Assembly: GCA_009379825.1 (NCBI GenBank)
Contig: WHTA01000041.1
Coordinates: forward strand, 1 to 48,932
Source of the DNA: Streptosporangiales bacterium
GTDB lineage: Bacteria > Actinomycetota > Actinomycetes > Streptosporangiales > WHST01
DNA: 48,932 nucleotides
Reading direction: 5' to 3'
Both the position numbers and the translations under genes were made by a program. Below are positions 16,516-26,297 of the stretch, piece by piece. Numbering within the stretch: the first letter of the stretch is position 1; every line of letters starts with the position of its first letter. Under the pieces are notes generated by a model. It saw nothing but the letters and a program-made list of their open reading frames with translations. It ran no database searches and had not been told where the DNA came from.

Positions 16516-17613
16516 ATGACGTCCGCCGAGCCCTCCGCCAGCGTGCAGACCCGCACCCGTGGTTACGTGCTGCGCGGCCGCCTGTGGCCGGGCGGTGACG
16601 AGCCCGCGGTCGACGACGCGGTGGTGGTCGTCGACGTCGACGGGGTGGTGGCGGCGTACGGCCCGGCACACCTGGTGGACCTCCCCGAGGGCGCGCCGGT
16701 GGTCGAGGGCGGCTGGGTCGGTCCCGGCGTCGTCGACGCGCACGTGCACCTGGCGTTCGGCTCGGTCGAGGGGATGGTCCGCGGCGGGGTCGTCGGGATG
16801 CGCGACCTGGGCGCACCGCTGGAGGACGCCACGAGCTGGCGGGTCGGCGGGGCCGTCGGTGGGGTAGCGGTGGCCGGTCCGATCCTGACCGCGCCCGGCG
16901 GGTACCCGTCGCGGTCGTGGGGCGCCCGCGGGTTCGCGCGGTTCCTCGGCTCGCCGGCCGAGGCGCGCCGCGCCGTAGAGTCGCTCGCTGCCGCCGGCGT
17001 GGACGTGGTGAAGGTCGCGCTCGAACCGGCGGACGGCCTGCCGGTGCCACCGCTCGACGTGGTCAGCGCCGTGGTTGCGGCGGCCCACGACGAGGGTCTG
17101 GGCGTCGTCTGCCACGCGCTCACCGCGGAGCTCGTCGCGCGGGCGCTCGACGCGGGGGTGGACGAGCTCGCGCACATGCCGGTGGAGCGGTTGCCCACCC
17201 ACCTGGTGGCGCAGCTGGCGCTGGCCGGCACACCGGTCGTCGGCACGCTCCACACGCTCACCGCCGCAGGCGGCGACCAGGAGCTCGGCGTGCTCGCGAA
17301 CGCGCGCGCACTGGTCGGCGCGGGCGTGCCCGTGCTGTACGGCACGGATCTAGGCAACGAGGCCACGAGCACTGGGGTGGACCCGGTCGAGCTGACCCTG
17401 CTCGCGGAGGCGGGCCTGGGCGCCGAAGGCGCGCTGCGCGCCGCGGTGGAGGGCGCGGCCACCGTACACGGCCTCCGCGGCCGCTACCCGACGACGATCC
17501 GAGTAGGTCAGCCGGCCCAGGCCGTCGTGCTGGGCGCCGACCCGTTGGCACAACCCCAGGCGTGGGCGTCCCCGGTGGCCTGGGTGGTGGGCACCGAGGT
17601 GGCGCGCCCGTGA
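16516..17613 (+). CDS. Amidohydrolase-family metal-dependent hydrolase
   Basis: A protein of about 365 residues from the amidohydrolase superfamily. An N-terminal beta-sandwich (VLRGRLWPGGD...) precedes a TIM barrel with the metal motif DAHVHLAF, a Lys in VVKVAL that may be the carbamylated bridging residue, His in VCHALT and ELAHMP, and the catalytic Asp in YGTDLG. The C-terminal sandwich strand has the usual GQPAQAVVLGADPL. Such enzymes hydrolyse amide, ester or ring C-N bonds; imidazolonepropionase-like or prolidase-like relatives are closest in style, but the substrate is unknown. ATG 16516 is taken; GTG 16507 is in frame but sits directly against the -10 box. Confidence 0.85.
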   Translation: MTSAEPSASVQTRTRGYVLRGRLWPGGDEPAVDDAVVVVDVDGVVAAYGPAHLVDLPEGAPVVEGGWVGPGVVDAHVHLAFGSVEGMVRGGVVGMRDLGAPLEDATSWRVGGAVGGVAVAGPILTAPGGYPSRSWGARGFARFLGSPAEARRAVESLAAAGVDVVKVALEPADGLPVPPLDVVSAVVAAAHDEGLGVVCHALTAELVARALDAGVDELAHMPVERLPTHLVAQLALAGTPVVGTLHTLTAAGGDQELGVLANARALVGAGVPVLYGTDLGNEATSTGVDPVELTLLAEAGLGAEGALRAAVEGAATVHGLRGRYPTTIRVGQPAQAVVLGADPLAQPQAWASPVAWVVGTEVARP

Positions 17614-17689
17614 CCGAGTATCCCGTCGAAGCCCCGCACCCCGCCGCCGGTCGGGTGCTGGCCGCAGGGCGAGCGCGGGAGGTCCGCAC

Positions 17690-18331
17690 GTGACCGCGTC
17701 GCCGTCACCGCGGGCTGGCGCGGAGCGGTCCGTTCTCGCGGACCTGGGTACGGGCGCGGCGGTGGTAGTCGTGCTCGGGGTCCTCGGCGGCGCTGGCGGG
17801 TTCGTCTGGCATCTGGTGGCGCCGCGTACCGAGTACGTGGTCACCGACGGTGGGCGGCTGTTCGCCGAGCAGATACCGCAGGCGCCGATCGCTGCGGACG
17901 GCTGGTTCGCGATCATCGCGCTGGTGGCCGGTATCGCCACCGGCAGCCTGGTGCAGACCTTCTGCTACCGGCGGATGCTCGGCGCGGTGCTCGGGCTGGG
18001 GGTCGGCGCCGTGCTCGCGGCCGTGGTGATGTGGCGGGTCGGGCACTGGTTCGGCGTCGCCGACTACGCCGCCGCTGTGGCGTCCGCGTCCGACGGTACG
18101 AAGGTGCTCGCGCCGCTGGACGTGCGGGCCAAGGGCGTGCTGACGCTGTGGCCGCTGGCCGCGACGCTGACCGTCTTCCTCGGCCGGTTCATCGAGGAGG
18201 TCCAGCGGCTGCTCAGCCGGCCCAGGCCGCGGGCCGCGCCGGCGCCACCGCAGGAGCTGCCGCCGATCCGGCAGGAGGGCAACCACACGTCCTCGTACCC
18301 GTATGCGAACCCCGCCGACTCCGAGTCCTAG
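17690..18331 (+). CDS. Polytopic membrane protein of unknown function (DUF2567-like)
   Basis: A 213-residue protein with four likely transmembrane helices at about 20-45, 72-95, 98-118 and 148-166. The first external loop carries WHLVAPRTEY and a short soluble segment, and the C-terminal tail (about 175-213) is Pro-rich and polar. The pattern resembles actinobacterial DUF2567 proteins; I am only moderately sure of that label. GTG 17690 follows GGGAGG. It lies 76 bp after the amidohydrolase and may share its transcript. No catalytic or ligand-binding motif is visible. Confidence 0.7.
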   Translation: MTASPSPRAGAERSVLADLGTGAAVVVVLGVLGGAGGFVWHLVAPRTEYVVTDGGRLFAEQIPQAPIAADGWFAIIALVAGIATGSLVQTFCYRRMLGAVLGLGVGAVLAAVVMWRVGHWFGVADYAAAVASASDGTKVLAPLDVRAKGVLTLWPLAATLTVFLGRFIEEVQRLLSRPRPRAAPAPPQELPPIRQEGNHTSSYPYANPADSES

Positions 18332-18411
18332 CGTGCGTTGCCCGGGAATGGGCGATATGTGCTGGACATTGCTGGTCATCGGTGGTTCACTGCCCAGTCC
18401 CTTGGACACCG

Positions 18412-18417
18412 TAATGT
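18412..18417 (+). promoter_or_regulatory. -10 box before the inositol-monophosphatase-family gene
   Basis: TAATGT ends 8 nt before ATG 18426. No Shine-Dalgarno sequence is present in between, so the transcript is probably leaderless or nearly so. Confidence 0.45.
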
Positions 18418-18425
18418 GAGACGAG

Positions 18426-19199
18426 ATGAACAACGACGCTTACCTCGCTGACCTTGCCCTCGTCTCGGCCCAGCTCGGTGCGGACGCGATCCGCTCGGCG
18501 CTGCGCAACGGTGACATGGACGTCAGCACGAAGAGCAATCCCAGCGACTTCGTCACGACGGCCGACCACGCCGCCGACGCGGCCATCGTCGGCGCGCTCG
18601 CGGCCGCCCGTCCCGACGACGCCGTGCTCTCCGAGGAGTCCGGCGGCCGCGCCGGCACGTCCGGAGTGACCTGGGTGATCGACCCACTCGACGGCACGCT
18701 GAACTTCGTGCACCGCAGGGAGGACTACGCGGTGTCGGTCGGCGCGAAGCGCGGCGACGACTACGTCGCAGGCGCGCTGGTACGGCCGACGTCCGGTGCC
18801 TGGATCGCTGCCGGCGGCGGGGAGGTCCGCGCACGCGACGGCAAGCCGGCGGTGACCGGCACCACCGAGCTGAGCTCCGTGATGTTCTCGGTCGGCCTGT
18901 TCGGCGACGACGAGCTACGGGTACGGATGCTGGACGTGATCGCCGACCTGCTGCCGCACGTGCGGGACTTCCGGCGGTCCGGCTCGTCGGCGTGCGACCT
19001 GATGGCCGTCGCCCTCGGCCAGCTCGACGTCTACGTCGGGTTCGGCGTGAACGACTGGGACGTCGCCGCGGGCATCGCCGTCGTGCAGGCGGCCGGTGGG
19101 GTCGCGGAGTGGTTCGAGACGGCCAGCGGACTGCCGCTGATCGCCGCCGGCAGCCCCGCCGTGCTCGACCCGATCGCGGAGCGCGCAGCGAAGGTCTGA
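18426..19199 (+). CDS. Inositol monophosphatase family phosphatase
   Basis: A 257-residue Mg-dependent, Li-sensitive-type phosphatase. Metal-site motifs are intact: SEESGG (Glu), DPLDGTLNFVH (the family signature, near residue 85) and the C-terminal NDWDVAAG (Asp). Substrates in the family include inositol-1-phosphate, fructose-1,6-bisphosphate, PAP and histidinol phosphate (HisN). Since the his operon begins 3.3 kb downstream and no other histidinol phosphatase is in the window, HisN is possible, but nothing in the sequence decides this. ATG 18426 follows a TAATGT -10 box. Confidence 0.9.
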   Translation: MNNDAYLADLALVSAQLGADAIRSALRNGDMDVSTKSNPSDFVTTADHAADAAIVGALAAARPDDAVLSEESGGRAGTSGVTWVIDPLDGTLNFVHRREDYAVSVGAKRGDDYVAGALVRPTSGAWIAAGGGEVRARDGKPAVTGTTELSSVMFSVGLFGDDELRVRMLDVIADLLPHVRDFRRSGSSACDLMAVALGQLDVYVGFGVNDWDVAAGIAVVQAAGGVAEWFETASGLPLIAAGSPAVLDPIAERAAKV

Positions 19200-19309
19200 C
19201 GCCCGGCGACCGACCCGGCGGCGTTTCGGTCTCGTGCCTCGCCGTGGGTTGGTGCCAAGCTGTTCCCCGATCGCGGTACCGCATGGTCACCGATAAGGGG
19301 TGAACAGGG

Positions 19310-20710
19310 ATGAGTCAGGACAACTCGGGGCTGACCCGGGTACTTGGACGCTGGGACGTGGTCGTGGTCGCCTTCGGCGCCATGATCGGTTTCGGCTGGG
19401 TCGTTCGTACGGGCGAGTTCTTGGAGGGCGCGGGCACGCTCGGTGCGGTGCTGGCGTTCGTCATCGGCGGTGTGATCATCGCCCTTGTCGGTCTGACGTA
19501 CGCCGAGCTGGTGGCCGCGATGCCGAAGGTGGGCGGCGAACACAACTACTCGTTACGCGCGATGGGCTCGCGGCCCGCGTTCGTCACGTCGTGGGCGCTG
19601 GTGCTCGGCTACGTCACGGTGTGCTCGTTCGAGGCGGTGGCGCTCCCGCAGACGCTGCTCTACCTGTTCCCCGACATGCTTGCCGGCCGGATGTGGAGCG
19701 TCGCGGAGTTCGACGTCTACGGCACCTGGGTCGTGGTCGGTGTGGCCGGTGCGATCGTGATGACCGTGCTGAACTACGTCGGGGTGCGCCCGGCCGCCAC
19801 CTTCCAGGCCATCGCGGTGGTGATCCTCGCGATCGTCGGCCTCGGCCTGGTGACCGGATCGTTCGTCGGTGGCGAGGCCGGGCACATGGAGCCGTGGTTC
19901 ACCGGGGGAGCGGCGGGTGTGATCGGAGTGCTCGTCGCCACCCCGTTCTTCTTCGTCGGGTTCGACGTGATCCCGCAGTCCGCCGAGGAGATCAACGTGC
20001 CGCCGAAGAAGATCGGGCAGCTGTTGATCGTGTCGGTCCTGCTGGCCGTCGCGTGGTACGCGATGATCTGGCTGACGGTGAGCTCGTCGATGTCCGCTGG
20101 CGACCTCGCGTCCGCGGACCTGGCGTCCGCGGACGGCATGGCGGCCCTGTGGGACAGCCAGCTGATGGGGCACGTCCTGGTGATCGGCGGCATCGCCGGC
20201 ATCCTGACGAGCTGGAACGGGTTCCTCATCGGCGCGAGCCGGTTGGTGTTCGCGATGGCGAACTCGGGCATGCTGCCGCGCTGGTTCGCCCGGGTACACC
20301 CGAGGTTCCGCACACCGAGCAACGCGATCCTGTTCATCGGTGGCCTGTCGATGATCTCGCCGCTCTTCGGCGAGGCGACGCTTGGCTGGCTGATCAACGC
20401 CGGCGGCCTGAACATCGTGGTGGCGTTCTTCATGGTGGCGGTGTCGTTCGTCGTACTGCGGGTGCGCGAACCCGAGATGCCGCGGCCGTTCCGGCTGCGC
20501 GGTGGCAAGCCGGTGGGCGTCGTCGCCGCGTTGCTCGCGGTCGGCCTCGGCGTGCTGTACATGCCGGGCATGCCGGCAGCGCTGGTCTGGCCGTACGAGT
20601 GGATCATCGTCGGCGTGTGGTGGGTGCTCGGCATCGTGTTCGTGCTCCGCGTGCCGTCCGTGCGCGGTGGTCCGGACGCCGAGGAACGCCTGCTCGCCAG
20701 CCGCAGCTGA
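19310..20710 (+). CDS. APC-family amino acid permease
   Basis: A 466-residue permease of the amino acid-polyamine-organocation superfamily with about 12 transmembrane helices. Helix 1 has the broken-helix motif GAMIGFGWV, and TYAELVAAMPKVGGEHNYSLRAMG is cut between helix 2 and the loop as in family members; PFFFVGFDVIPQSAEEI is the helix 6 region. Substrate specificity is unknown. A 12-bp sequence GCGTCCGCGGAC is repeated 15 bp apart (20108, 20123), giving a duplicated DLASA in an outer loop. ATG 19310 follows AGGGGTGAACAGG. The gene is convergent with the secreted beta-propeller gene. Confidence 0.9.
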   Translation: MSQDNSGLTRVLGRWDVVVVAFGAMIGFGWVVRTGEFLEGAGTLGAVLAFVIGGVIIALVGLTYAELVAAMPKVGGEHNYSLRAMGSRPAFVTSWALVLGYVTVCSFEAVALPQTLLYLFPDMLAGRMWSVAEFDVYGTWVVVGVAGAIVMTVLNYVGVRPAATFQAIAVVILAIVGLGLVTGSFVGGEAGHMEPWFTGGAAGVIGVLVATPFFFVGFDVIPQSAEEINVPPKKIGQLLIVSVLLAVAWYAMIWLTVSSSMSAGDLASADLASADGMAALWDSQLMGHVLVIGGIAGILTSWNGFLIGASRLVFAMANSGMLPRWFARVHPRFRTPSNAILFIGGLSMISPLFGEATLGWLINAGGLNIVVAFFMVAVSFVVLRVREPEMPRPFRLRGGKPVGVVAALLAVGLGVLYMPGMPAALVWPYEWIIVGVWWVLGIVFVLRVPSVRGGPDAEERLLASRS

Positions 20711-20714
20711 CGCC

Positions 20715-20748
20715 CCGCGCGTCACGTCACGTGGGACGGAACGCGCGG
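20715..20748. terminator. Hairpin between convergent genes
   Basis: CCGCGCGT (20715-20722) pairs with ACGCGCGG (20741-20748) between and over the ends of the permease and beta-propeller genes. There is no T-run on either side, as often in actinobacteria; a bidirectional terminator role is inferred. Confidence 0.4.
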
Positions 20749-21902
20749 AGCTGGTCGCCGGCCACGAGGTAGAGCCAGCCGTCCGCAACCACCGGATGCT
20801 GGCCGAAACCGGACCGGTCGATCCGGTACGTCCACACCTTCTCGCCGCTTTCGGCACGGTACGCCGACAGCTGCCGGTCGGAGCCGGACGACGCGGTCAG
20901 GTACACCAGCCCGCCGGCCACGACCGGGTCGGTCAGGTCGGCGTCCTCTGGCACCGGTGCGCGCCAGCTCACCTCGCCGGTGGACAGGTCGCGTGCGGTC
21001 AGCGCGTCGGCGTGCCGCTCGGCCAGGTACGCGTGGCTGTCGTCGGCGGCCATGGCCCGTGCGGTGGCGTAGTGCGACGTGGCGACGTCCCACTCGGTGG
21101 CGCCGTCGGTGCTGGACAGCGAGTGCAGGCGATGCGTGACGACGCCCTTGTCCTCCATCGCCACCACGGAGCCGTCCACCGCGGCACGTGGCTGCAGCGC
21201 CTTGTCGGCGCGCCAGCGCACCTCGCCGCTGTCGAGCGCGACGGCGAGCGTCGCGTCGGCGGGGCTGGTCTCGTCCCACGGCTGCAGGAAGACCTGGCCG
21301 TGCCCGTCGACGAGCGTGGACCGCTCGGTGAGCGTGTGGCCCTCCTTCGTCCAGGCGACGCTGCCGTTGCCGCGGAAGGCGAGCGTGCGCTTCGCCGTGT
21401 AGTCCCTGTTGGTCCCGGAGACCGCCACCCGGCCGTCGCCGACCGCGAGGGTGTCGAGCTGGATGTCGTCGACCGTGTGCGTCCAGCGCGCGCGCCCGTC
21501 ACTGGTCAGCGCGGTGAGCCTGCTCGGCGTCTGCAGGCTGCCGGACGCCACGTAGAGCGCGCCGTCCTGCCACGCCAGCTCGGGCACGGAGTCGACGTGG
21601 TGCGTCCAGAGCTTCCTGCCGCCGTCGGCGGAGTACGCGGTGACGCCGTCGTCGTGCGGCAGGTAGATCGTGCCGTCCACGACGAGTGGGTCGCCCAGGG
21701 CAGTGGTGCCGGTGGTGACCCGGAACTGTTCCTTCAGGTCTGCGACGGTGTCCGCGGTGATCGCCGTCTCGTGCTCGTTCCAGTACCGGTTGCTCTGGCT
21801 GCCGCCGTCGGACGTCCAGTCGCCGGCAGCGGTGGCGGCGGACGCCGGCGCGCCGAGCGCGAGTGTCAGGCCGGTCGCCGCGGCGATGGCTGCGATACGC
21901 AT
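20727..21902 (-). CDS. Secreted PQQ-type beta-propeller repeat protein
   Basis: A 391-residue protein with a clean Sec signal peptide (about residues 1-22, ending ASAATAA) and no lipobox, so it is probably secreted. The mature part is a run of PQQ/YWTD-like blades with repeated motifs such as GTIYLPHDDGVTAYSADGG, GALYVASGS, GEVRWRA and GLVYLTASSGSDRQL; about seven to eight blades fit the length. Such propellers act as scaffolds or sugar and cofactor binders. No tryptophan-docking enzyme motifs for a quinoprotein dehydrogenase were recognised, so enzymatic activity is doubtful. It is convergent with the permease and 96 bp from the ybaK gene. Confidence 0.85.
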   Translation of the reverse strand: MRIAAIAAATGLTLALGAPASAATAAGDWTSDGGSQSNRYWNEHETAITADTVADLKEQFRVTTGTTALGDPLVVDGTIYLPHDDGVTAYSADGGRKLWTHHVDSVPELAWQDGALYVASGSLQTPSRLTALTSDGRARWTHTVDDIQLDTLAVGDGRVAVSGTNRDYTAKRTLAFRGNGSVAWTKEGHTLTERSTLVDGHGQVFLQPWDETSPADATLAVALDSGEVRWRADKALQPRAAVDGSVVAMEDKGVVTHRLHSLSSTDGATEWDVATSHYATARAMAADDSHAYLAERHADALTARDLSTGEVSWRAPVPEDADLTDPVVAGGLVYLTASSGSDRQLSAYRAESGEKVWTYRIDRSGFGQHPVVADGWLYLVAGDQLRAFRPT

Positions 21903-21998
21903 CGAAATCGATTCCTCCCCCGGTGTGCGCGGACAGCGTAGCGGTCGTGCGTCGACCGTTGGGGGATGGACGCGGCGAGGAGCCGGTCGGTTGAGCGG

Positions 21999-22499
21999 CT
22001 ACCGCGCGCCGTGTTCGCGTCGGGCGGCGACCGGTGCGTACGTCCCTGCGGTGAGGTGGAGCAGGTCGGCGGGGGCGAGCTCGATGTCCAGCCCGCGACG
22101 GCCCGCCGAGACGTACACGGTGGCGAACTCCGCGGCGGACTCGTCCACGTAGGTCGGCAGCCGGCGCTTCTGCCCGAGCGGGCTGATGCCGCCGACCACG
22201 TAGCCGGTGGCGCGCTCGGCGTCCTTGCTGTCGGCGAGCGTGGCCTTCTTCCCGCCCGCGGCGGCGGCGAGCGCCTTCAGGTCGAGCGCCGTGGACACCG
22301 GCACCACGGCGACCGACAGGGTGCCGTCGACGGTCGCGAGGAGGGTCTTGAACACCTGGTCGGCGGGCACGCCGAGCGCAGCGGCCGCCTCCTCCCCGTA
22401 CGAGACGCCGCTGCGTGGGTCGTGGTCGTACGTGTGCAGTGTGTAGGCCACCTTCGCGCGCTTCGCCGCGACCGTGGCCGGCGTACCTGTGCCACTCAT
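21999..22499 (-). CDS. ybaK: Cys-tRNA(Pro) deacylase, YbaK/EbsC family
   Basis: A 166-residue trans-editing hydrolase that removes Cys mis-attached to tRNA-Pro. Family features are [17 protein letters not shown] (with the conserved active-site Lys), [14 protein letters not shown], and the [13 protein letters not shown] loop followed by the YVDES segment. The start is set at ATG 22499 because TATGCT on the minus strand (22512-22507) ends exactly 7 nt before it, a leaderless layout; an alternative ATG at 22511 overlaps that -10 box. It is divergent from hisD, 34 bp away. Confidence 0.92.
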   Translation of the reverse strand: MSGTGTPATVAAKRAKVAYTLHTYDHDPRSGVSYGEEAAAALGVPADQVFKTLLATVDGTLSVAVVPVSTALDLKALAAAAGGKKATLADSKDAERATGYVVGGISPLGQKRRLPTYVDESAAEFATVYVSAGRRGLDIELAPADLLHLTAGTYAPVAARREHGAR

Positions 22500-22506
22500 C
22501 GTGCTC

Positions 22507-22526
22507 AGCATAGGGGTGCCTAGACT
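22507..22526. promoter_or_regulatory. Back-to-back leaderless promoters of ybaK and hisD
   Basis: Plus strand: TAGACT (22521-22526) then 7 nt to the hisD GTG 22534. Minus strand: TATGCT (22512-22507) then 7 nt to the ybaK ATG 22499. The start codons are only 34 bp apart, so each -35 region would lie over the other promoter or gene start, and the two promoters probably compete. Confidence 0.6.
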
Positions 22527-22533
22527 TGACCTC

Positions 22534-23823
22534 GTGATCCGACAGCTGGACCTGCGCACCAGGCCGGCCCGCGACGTACGCACCGAGGTGCCGCGGGCCG
22601 AGCTGGACGTCGACGCGGCGCTCGACGCCGTGCGGCCGGTGTGCGCCGACGTCCGGCAGCGCGGCCGCGCGGGCGTGCTCGACGCCACCGAGCGGTTCGA
22701 CGGCGTGCGGCTGGCCGCCGCCCGGGTGCCGGCCGAGGCGCTGGAGAAGGCGCTCGTCGACCTCGACGGCGAGGTGCGCGCGGCGCTCGAGGAGGCGATC
22801 CGCCGCTCGCGGATCGTGCACCGGGCCCAGCTGCCGTCCGATGTCACCACCGAGGTGGCGCCAGGCGGCACCGTCACCGAGCGCTGGGTGCCGGTCGGCC
22901 GGGTCGGGCTGTACGCGCCTGCCGGGCTCGCCCCACTGCCGTCGAGCGTCCTGATGAACGCGGTGCCGGCCCAGGTCGCCGGCGTCGAGTCGATCGCCGT
23001 CGCGTCGCCGCCGCAGCGCGACACCGGGCTGCCCGACCCCACCGTCCTCGCCACCTGCGCACTGCTCGGGATCACGGAGTTCTACGCCGTAGGCGGCGCC
23101 CAGGCGATCGCCATGTTCGGCTACGGCACGGACGAGTGCGAACCGGTCGACTTCGTCGCCGGGCCGGGCAACCCCTACGTCACGGCGGCCAAGCGGCACC
23201 TGAAGGGCGTGATCGGCACCGACGCCGAGGCCGGCCCGAGCGAGGTGCTGGTACTCGCCGACGACAGCGCCGACCCGCGCTACGTGGCGGTCGACCTGAT
23301 GGCCCAGGCCGAGCACGCGGAGACGTCCGCGGTCGTGCTCGTCACCGACTCCGCGCAGCTGTGCGACGCGGTACGCGCGGAGCTGGCCGAGCGGGTGCCT
23401 GCGACGCCGAAACGCGCGGTGGTGGAGCGCTCGCTCGCCGACCAGTCCGCGTTGGTGCTCGTGCGCGACCTGGAGCAGGGCCTCGCCGTCACCGACGCGT
23501 GGGCGGCGGAGCACGTCGAGGTGCTCACCCGCGACGCACGTGCGGTCGCGGCGCGGATCAGCAACGCCGGAGCGATCTTCGTCGGTGCGTACTCACCGGT
23601 GCCGCTCGGCGACTACCTGGCCGGCTCGAACCACGTGCTGCCGACCGGCGGCACGGCGAGGCACACCGCCGGGCTGTCCGTGCAGTCGTTCCTGCGCGGC
23701 ATCCACGTCGTGGAGTACAGCGAGCATGCCCTCGCCGAGGTCGCGGACCATATCGACGCGCTCGGCACCGCGGAGACACTGCATGCTCACGTGGCCGCCG
23801 TGCGCGAACGCTCAGCCCGGTGA
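22534..23823 (+). CDS. hisD: Histidinol dehydrogenase
   Basis: A 429-residue Zn- and NAD-dependent enzyme performing the last two steps of histidine synthesis, histidinol to histidine. Visible motifs are [21 protein letters not shown], the [10 protein letters not shown] signature, QAEHAE with the metal/catalytic His, and [15 protein letters not shown] near the end. GTG 22534 is chosen because it lies 7 nt after a TAGACT -10 box, the layout of a leaderless gene; the frame remains open upstream without homology. It is the first gene of the his cluster hisD-C-B-orf-H-A-adk-F. Confidence 0.97.
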   Translation: MIRQLDLRTRPARDVRTEVPRAELDVDAALDAVRPVCADVRQRGRAGVLDATERFDGVRLAAARVPAEALEKALVDLDGEVRAALEEAIRRSRIVHRAQLPSDVTTEVAPGGTVTERWVPVGRVGLYAPAGLAPLPSSVLMNAVPAQVAGVESIAVASPPQRDTGLPDPTVLATCALLGITEFYAVGGAQAIAMFGYGTDECEPVDFVAGPGNPYVTAAKRHLKGVIGTDAEAGPSEVLVLADDSADPRYVAVDLMAQAEHAETSAVVLVTDSAQLCDAVRAELAERVPATPKRAVVERSLADQSALVLVRDLEQGLAVTDAWAAEHVEVLTRDARAVAARISNAGAIFVGAYSPVPLGDYLAGSNHVLPTGGTARHTAGLSVQSFLRGIHVVEYSEHALAEVADHIDALGTAETLHAHVAAVRERSAR

Positions 23824-23848
23824 CCCGACGTCCCCCGAGGGGATTGCC

Positions 23849-24922
23849 TTGACACTCGATGACCTACCCATCCGCGACGACCTGCGCGGCCTCTCGCCGT
23901 ACGGCGCACCGCAGCTGGACGTGCCCGTCTGCCTGAACACCAACGAGAACCCGCACCCGCCGTCGCGCAGCCTGGTAGCCGAGCTCGCGACGGAGGTGGC
24001 GAACGCAGCCGCCGCGCTCAACCGCTACCCGGACCGCGACGCGATGGCGTTGCGTGCCGACCTCGCCGCGTACCTCGGGCACGGTCTGGAAGCGAGCCAG
24101 GTGTGGGCGGCGAACGGCTCCAACGAGGTGATCCAGCAGCTGCTGCTCGCGTTCGCCGGGCCAGGCCGCACGGCGCTCGGCTTCGAGCCGTCCTACACCA
24201 TGCACCGGCTGATCTCGCTGGCGACGAGCACGCAGTGGCACAACGCCTGGCGTGAGGACGACTTCGGCATCGACCCCGACCGTGCGGTGGCGGTGATCGC
24301 CGAAGAGCAGCCGGACGTCGTGTTCCTCACCTCGCCGAACAACCCGACGGGTACGGCGTTGCCACTTTCGACCATCGAGCGGGTGCTCGCCGTCGCACCC
24401 GGCATGGTGGTCGTCGACGAGGCGTACGAGGAGTTCGCCAGGGCGGGCACGCTGAGCGCGCTCAGCCTGCTGCCCGACCACCCGCGGCTGGTGGTGACGC
24501 GCACCATGTCGAAGGCGTTCGCGCTCGCCGGCGCCAGGCTCGGCTACCTCGCCGCGGCGCCCGCCGTGGTCGACGCCCTGCAGCTGGTGCGGCTGCCGTA
24601 CCACCTGTCCGCCGTGACCCAGGCCGTCGCGCGGGTGGCCGTGAAGCACGCCAGCGAGCTGCTCGGCACCGTCGACGAGGTGCGCGCGCAGCGCGACCGG
24701 ATGGTCGAGGAGCTGCGTGGCATGGGCTTCGAGGTGGTCGACTCGGACGCCAACTTCGTGCTCGTCGGACGCTTCGCCGACCAGCAGCACACCTGGCAGC
24801 AGCTGCTCGACCGCGGCGTGCTGGTCCGCGACGTCGGACTGTCCGGGTGGCTGCGGGTGACCGCAGGCACCGCCGCCGAGGTGGACGCGTTCCTCACCGC
24901 GCTCAAGGAGGTCGAGAGATGA
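23849..24922 (+). CDS. hisC: Histidinol-phosphate aminotransferase
   Basis: A 357-residue PLP enzyme of fold type I that converts imidazole acetol phosphate to histidinol phosphate. It begins [27 protein letters not shown] is the family's substrate-side motif, [12 protein letters not shown] the PLP/Asn segment, VVDEAYEEF the Asp-Tyr pair, and [15 protein letters not shown] carries the PLP Schiff-base Lys. TTG 23849 follows GAGGGG at a good distance and lies 25 bp after hisD. The stop overlaps the hisB start by ATGA. Confidence 0.96.
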   Translation: MTLDDLPIRDDLRGLSPYGAPQLDVPVCLNTNENPHPPSRSLVAELATEVANAAAALNRYPDRDAMALRADLAAYLGHGLEASQVWAANGSNEVIQQLLLAFAGPGRTALGFEPSYTMHRLISLATSTQWHNAWREDDFGIDPDRAVAVIAEEQPDVVFLTSPNNPTGTALPLSTIERVLAVAPGMVVVDEAYEEFARAGTLSALSLLPDHPRLVVTRTMSKAFALAGARLGYLAAAPAVVDALQLVRLPYHLSAVTQAVARVAVKHASELLGTVDEVRAQRDRMVEELRGMGFEVVDSDANFVLVGRFADQQHTWQQLLDRGVLVRDVGLSGWLRVTAGTAAEVDAFLTALKEVER

Positions 24923-25536
24923 CGTACGACGCAGCCGACACCGCCCGCACGGCGGTCGTGGAGCGGGCGACCAAGGAGACCCAGGTCCACCTCGAGCTGA
25001 GCCTCGACGGCGCGGGCGCCGCCGACGTCGAGACCGGGGTGCCGTTCTACGACCACATGCTCAGCCAGCTCGGCAAGCACGGCGGCTTCGACCTGACCGT
25101 ACGTACCAAGGGCGACATCGAGATCGACGCGCACCACACGGTGGAGGACACCGCGATCGCGTTCGGGCAGGCGCTGGCGCAGGCGCTCGGCGACCGGTCC
25201 GGCATCCGCAGGTTCGGGGACGCGCTCGTGCCGCTCGACGAGGCGCTCGTGCAGACCGCGGTGGACCTGTCCGGCCGGCCGTACCTCGTGCACAAGGAGC
25301 TGGAGACCCGCACGCCGGTCATCGGCACGTACGACGTCACGCTGACCCAGCACGTCTGGGAGTCGATCGTCGCGCACGCGCAGATCTGCCTGCACGTGCG
25401 CGTGCTCGAGGGGCGCAACGCGCACCACGTGCACGAGGCGCAGTTCAAGTCCGTCGCCCGCGCCCTGCGCGACGCGGCGAGCCGCGACCCGCGCGTGGTC
25501 GGCGTGCCGAGCACGAAGGGCGTGCTCGGCGCGTGA
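24919..25536 (+). CDS. hisB: Imidazoleglycerol-phosphate dehydratase
   Basis: A 205-residue Mn-dependent dehydratase, the monofunctional type without the HAD phosphatase domain found in enterobacteria. Metal-binding motifs are [45 protein letters not shown] and the paired earlier HMLSQ. Because HisB lacks a phosphatase, histidinol phosphate must be dephosphorylated by a separate enzyme. ATG 24919 overlaps hisC by 4 bp. A GTGA overlap leads into the next, unknown gene. Confidence 0.97.
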   Translation: MTYDAADTARTAVVERATKETQVHLELSLDGAGAADVETGVPFYDHMLSQLGKHGGFDLTVRTKGDIEIDAHHTVEDTAIAFGQALAQALGDRSGIRRFGDALVPLDEALVQTAVDLSGRPYLVHKELETRTPVIGTYDVTLTQHVWESIVAHAQICLHVRVLEGRNAHHVHEAQFKSVARALRDAASRDPRVVGVPSTKGVLGA

Positions 25537-26297
25537 GCACGTACGTGAACCTCGCGGTGCGAGCACCGGTCGACGAGGCGCTCGGTGTGCTCGAGGTCGC
25601 CGGCGTGCCCGGCGTCGTCGGGCCGCAGGCCGGCGAGTGGTGCGGCGTCTTCGTCGCGGGCGACGGGTACGGGCTGGTCGGCGCCGAGCGCCGGCCGCTG
25701 TCCGCGATCGCGCTGCGGCTGTCCGACCGGGTGGACTCGACCGTGCTCATGGTGAGCCTGTTCGAGGGCAAGGTGCTCGGCTACGACGTGTTCGACCGCG
25801 GCAAGGCGATCGGCTACTACGTCTCCCGTCCCGGCCACTGGACCGACGAGGACCTGCCGTCCGAGGGTGGCGAGCCGGACGTGCTGGCGACGGCCTGCGG
25901 CCTGCCAGGCGTGCAGGACGAGCTGGCGCCGTTGCTGGACCGCGACGCGGAGGACGACGAGGTGCGCAGGCATGCCCGGCTGACCGAGCTGCTCGCGCTG
26001 CCGCCGTACCTCGTCGGCACCGGCACCGGTGACGTTCGCAGCGACGGCATCGACTACGTCGCGCTGCAGCCACAGCCGGTGCCGCGCAAGGACATGGGCA
26101 GGATGGCGAAGGTCGCCGCGCTCGGGCTGCTCTGCTTCGCGCTGTTCGCCTGGGTGCAGGCGTTCCACGAGGCGTCCTGGGGCAACGCGGTGCTCGCCGG
26201 CTTCGTGACGGTCGTGGCACTGGTGACCGGCTGGTTCGCGACCGGCGACCTGCGGGCCCGTACGCGTCGACAGGATCGGGAAGGTGAGACGGCATGA
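25533..26297 (+). CDS. Unknown protein with two C-terminal membrane helices, inside the his operon
   Basis: A 254-residue protein I do not recognise. Residues 1-180 are soluble and acidic, with a beta-rich start ([20 protein letters not shown]) and the segment [15 protein letters not shown]. Two hydrophobic helices follow at about 191-207 and 213-229, with a short basic tail. It overlaps hisB (GTGA) and hisH (ATGA), so it is translated with the his enzymes. Streptomycetes often have a small unrelated membrane protein at this position; here the soluble domain is much larger. No catalytic motif is visible. Confidence 0.75.
   Translation: MSTYVNLAVRAPVDEALGVLEVAGVPGVVGPQAGEWCGVFVAGDGYGLVGAERRPLSAIALRLSDRVDSTVLMVSLFEGKVLGYDVFDRGKAIGYYVSRPGHWTDEDLPSEGGEPDVLATACGLPGVQDELAPLLDRDAEDDEVRRHARLTELLALPPYLVGTGTGDVRSDGIDYVALQPQPVPRKDMGRMAKVAALGLLCFALFAWVQAFHEASWGNAVLAGFVTVVALVTGWFATGDLRARTRRQDREGETA

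Noticed and set aside
18426-19199. Naming the inositol monophosphatase-family gene hisN
   Set aside because: Proximity to his genes is suggestive, but motifs do not separate the substrates.
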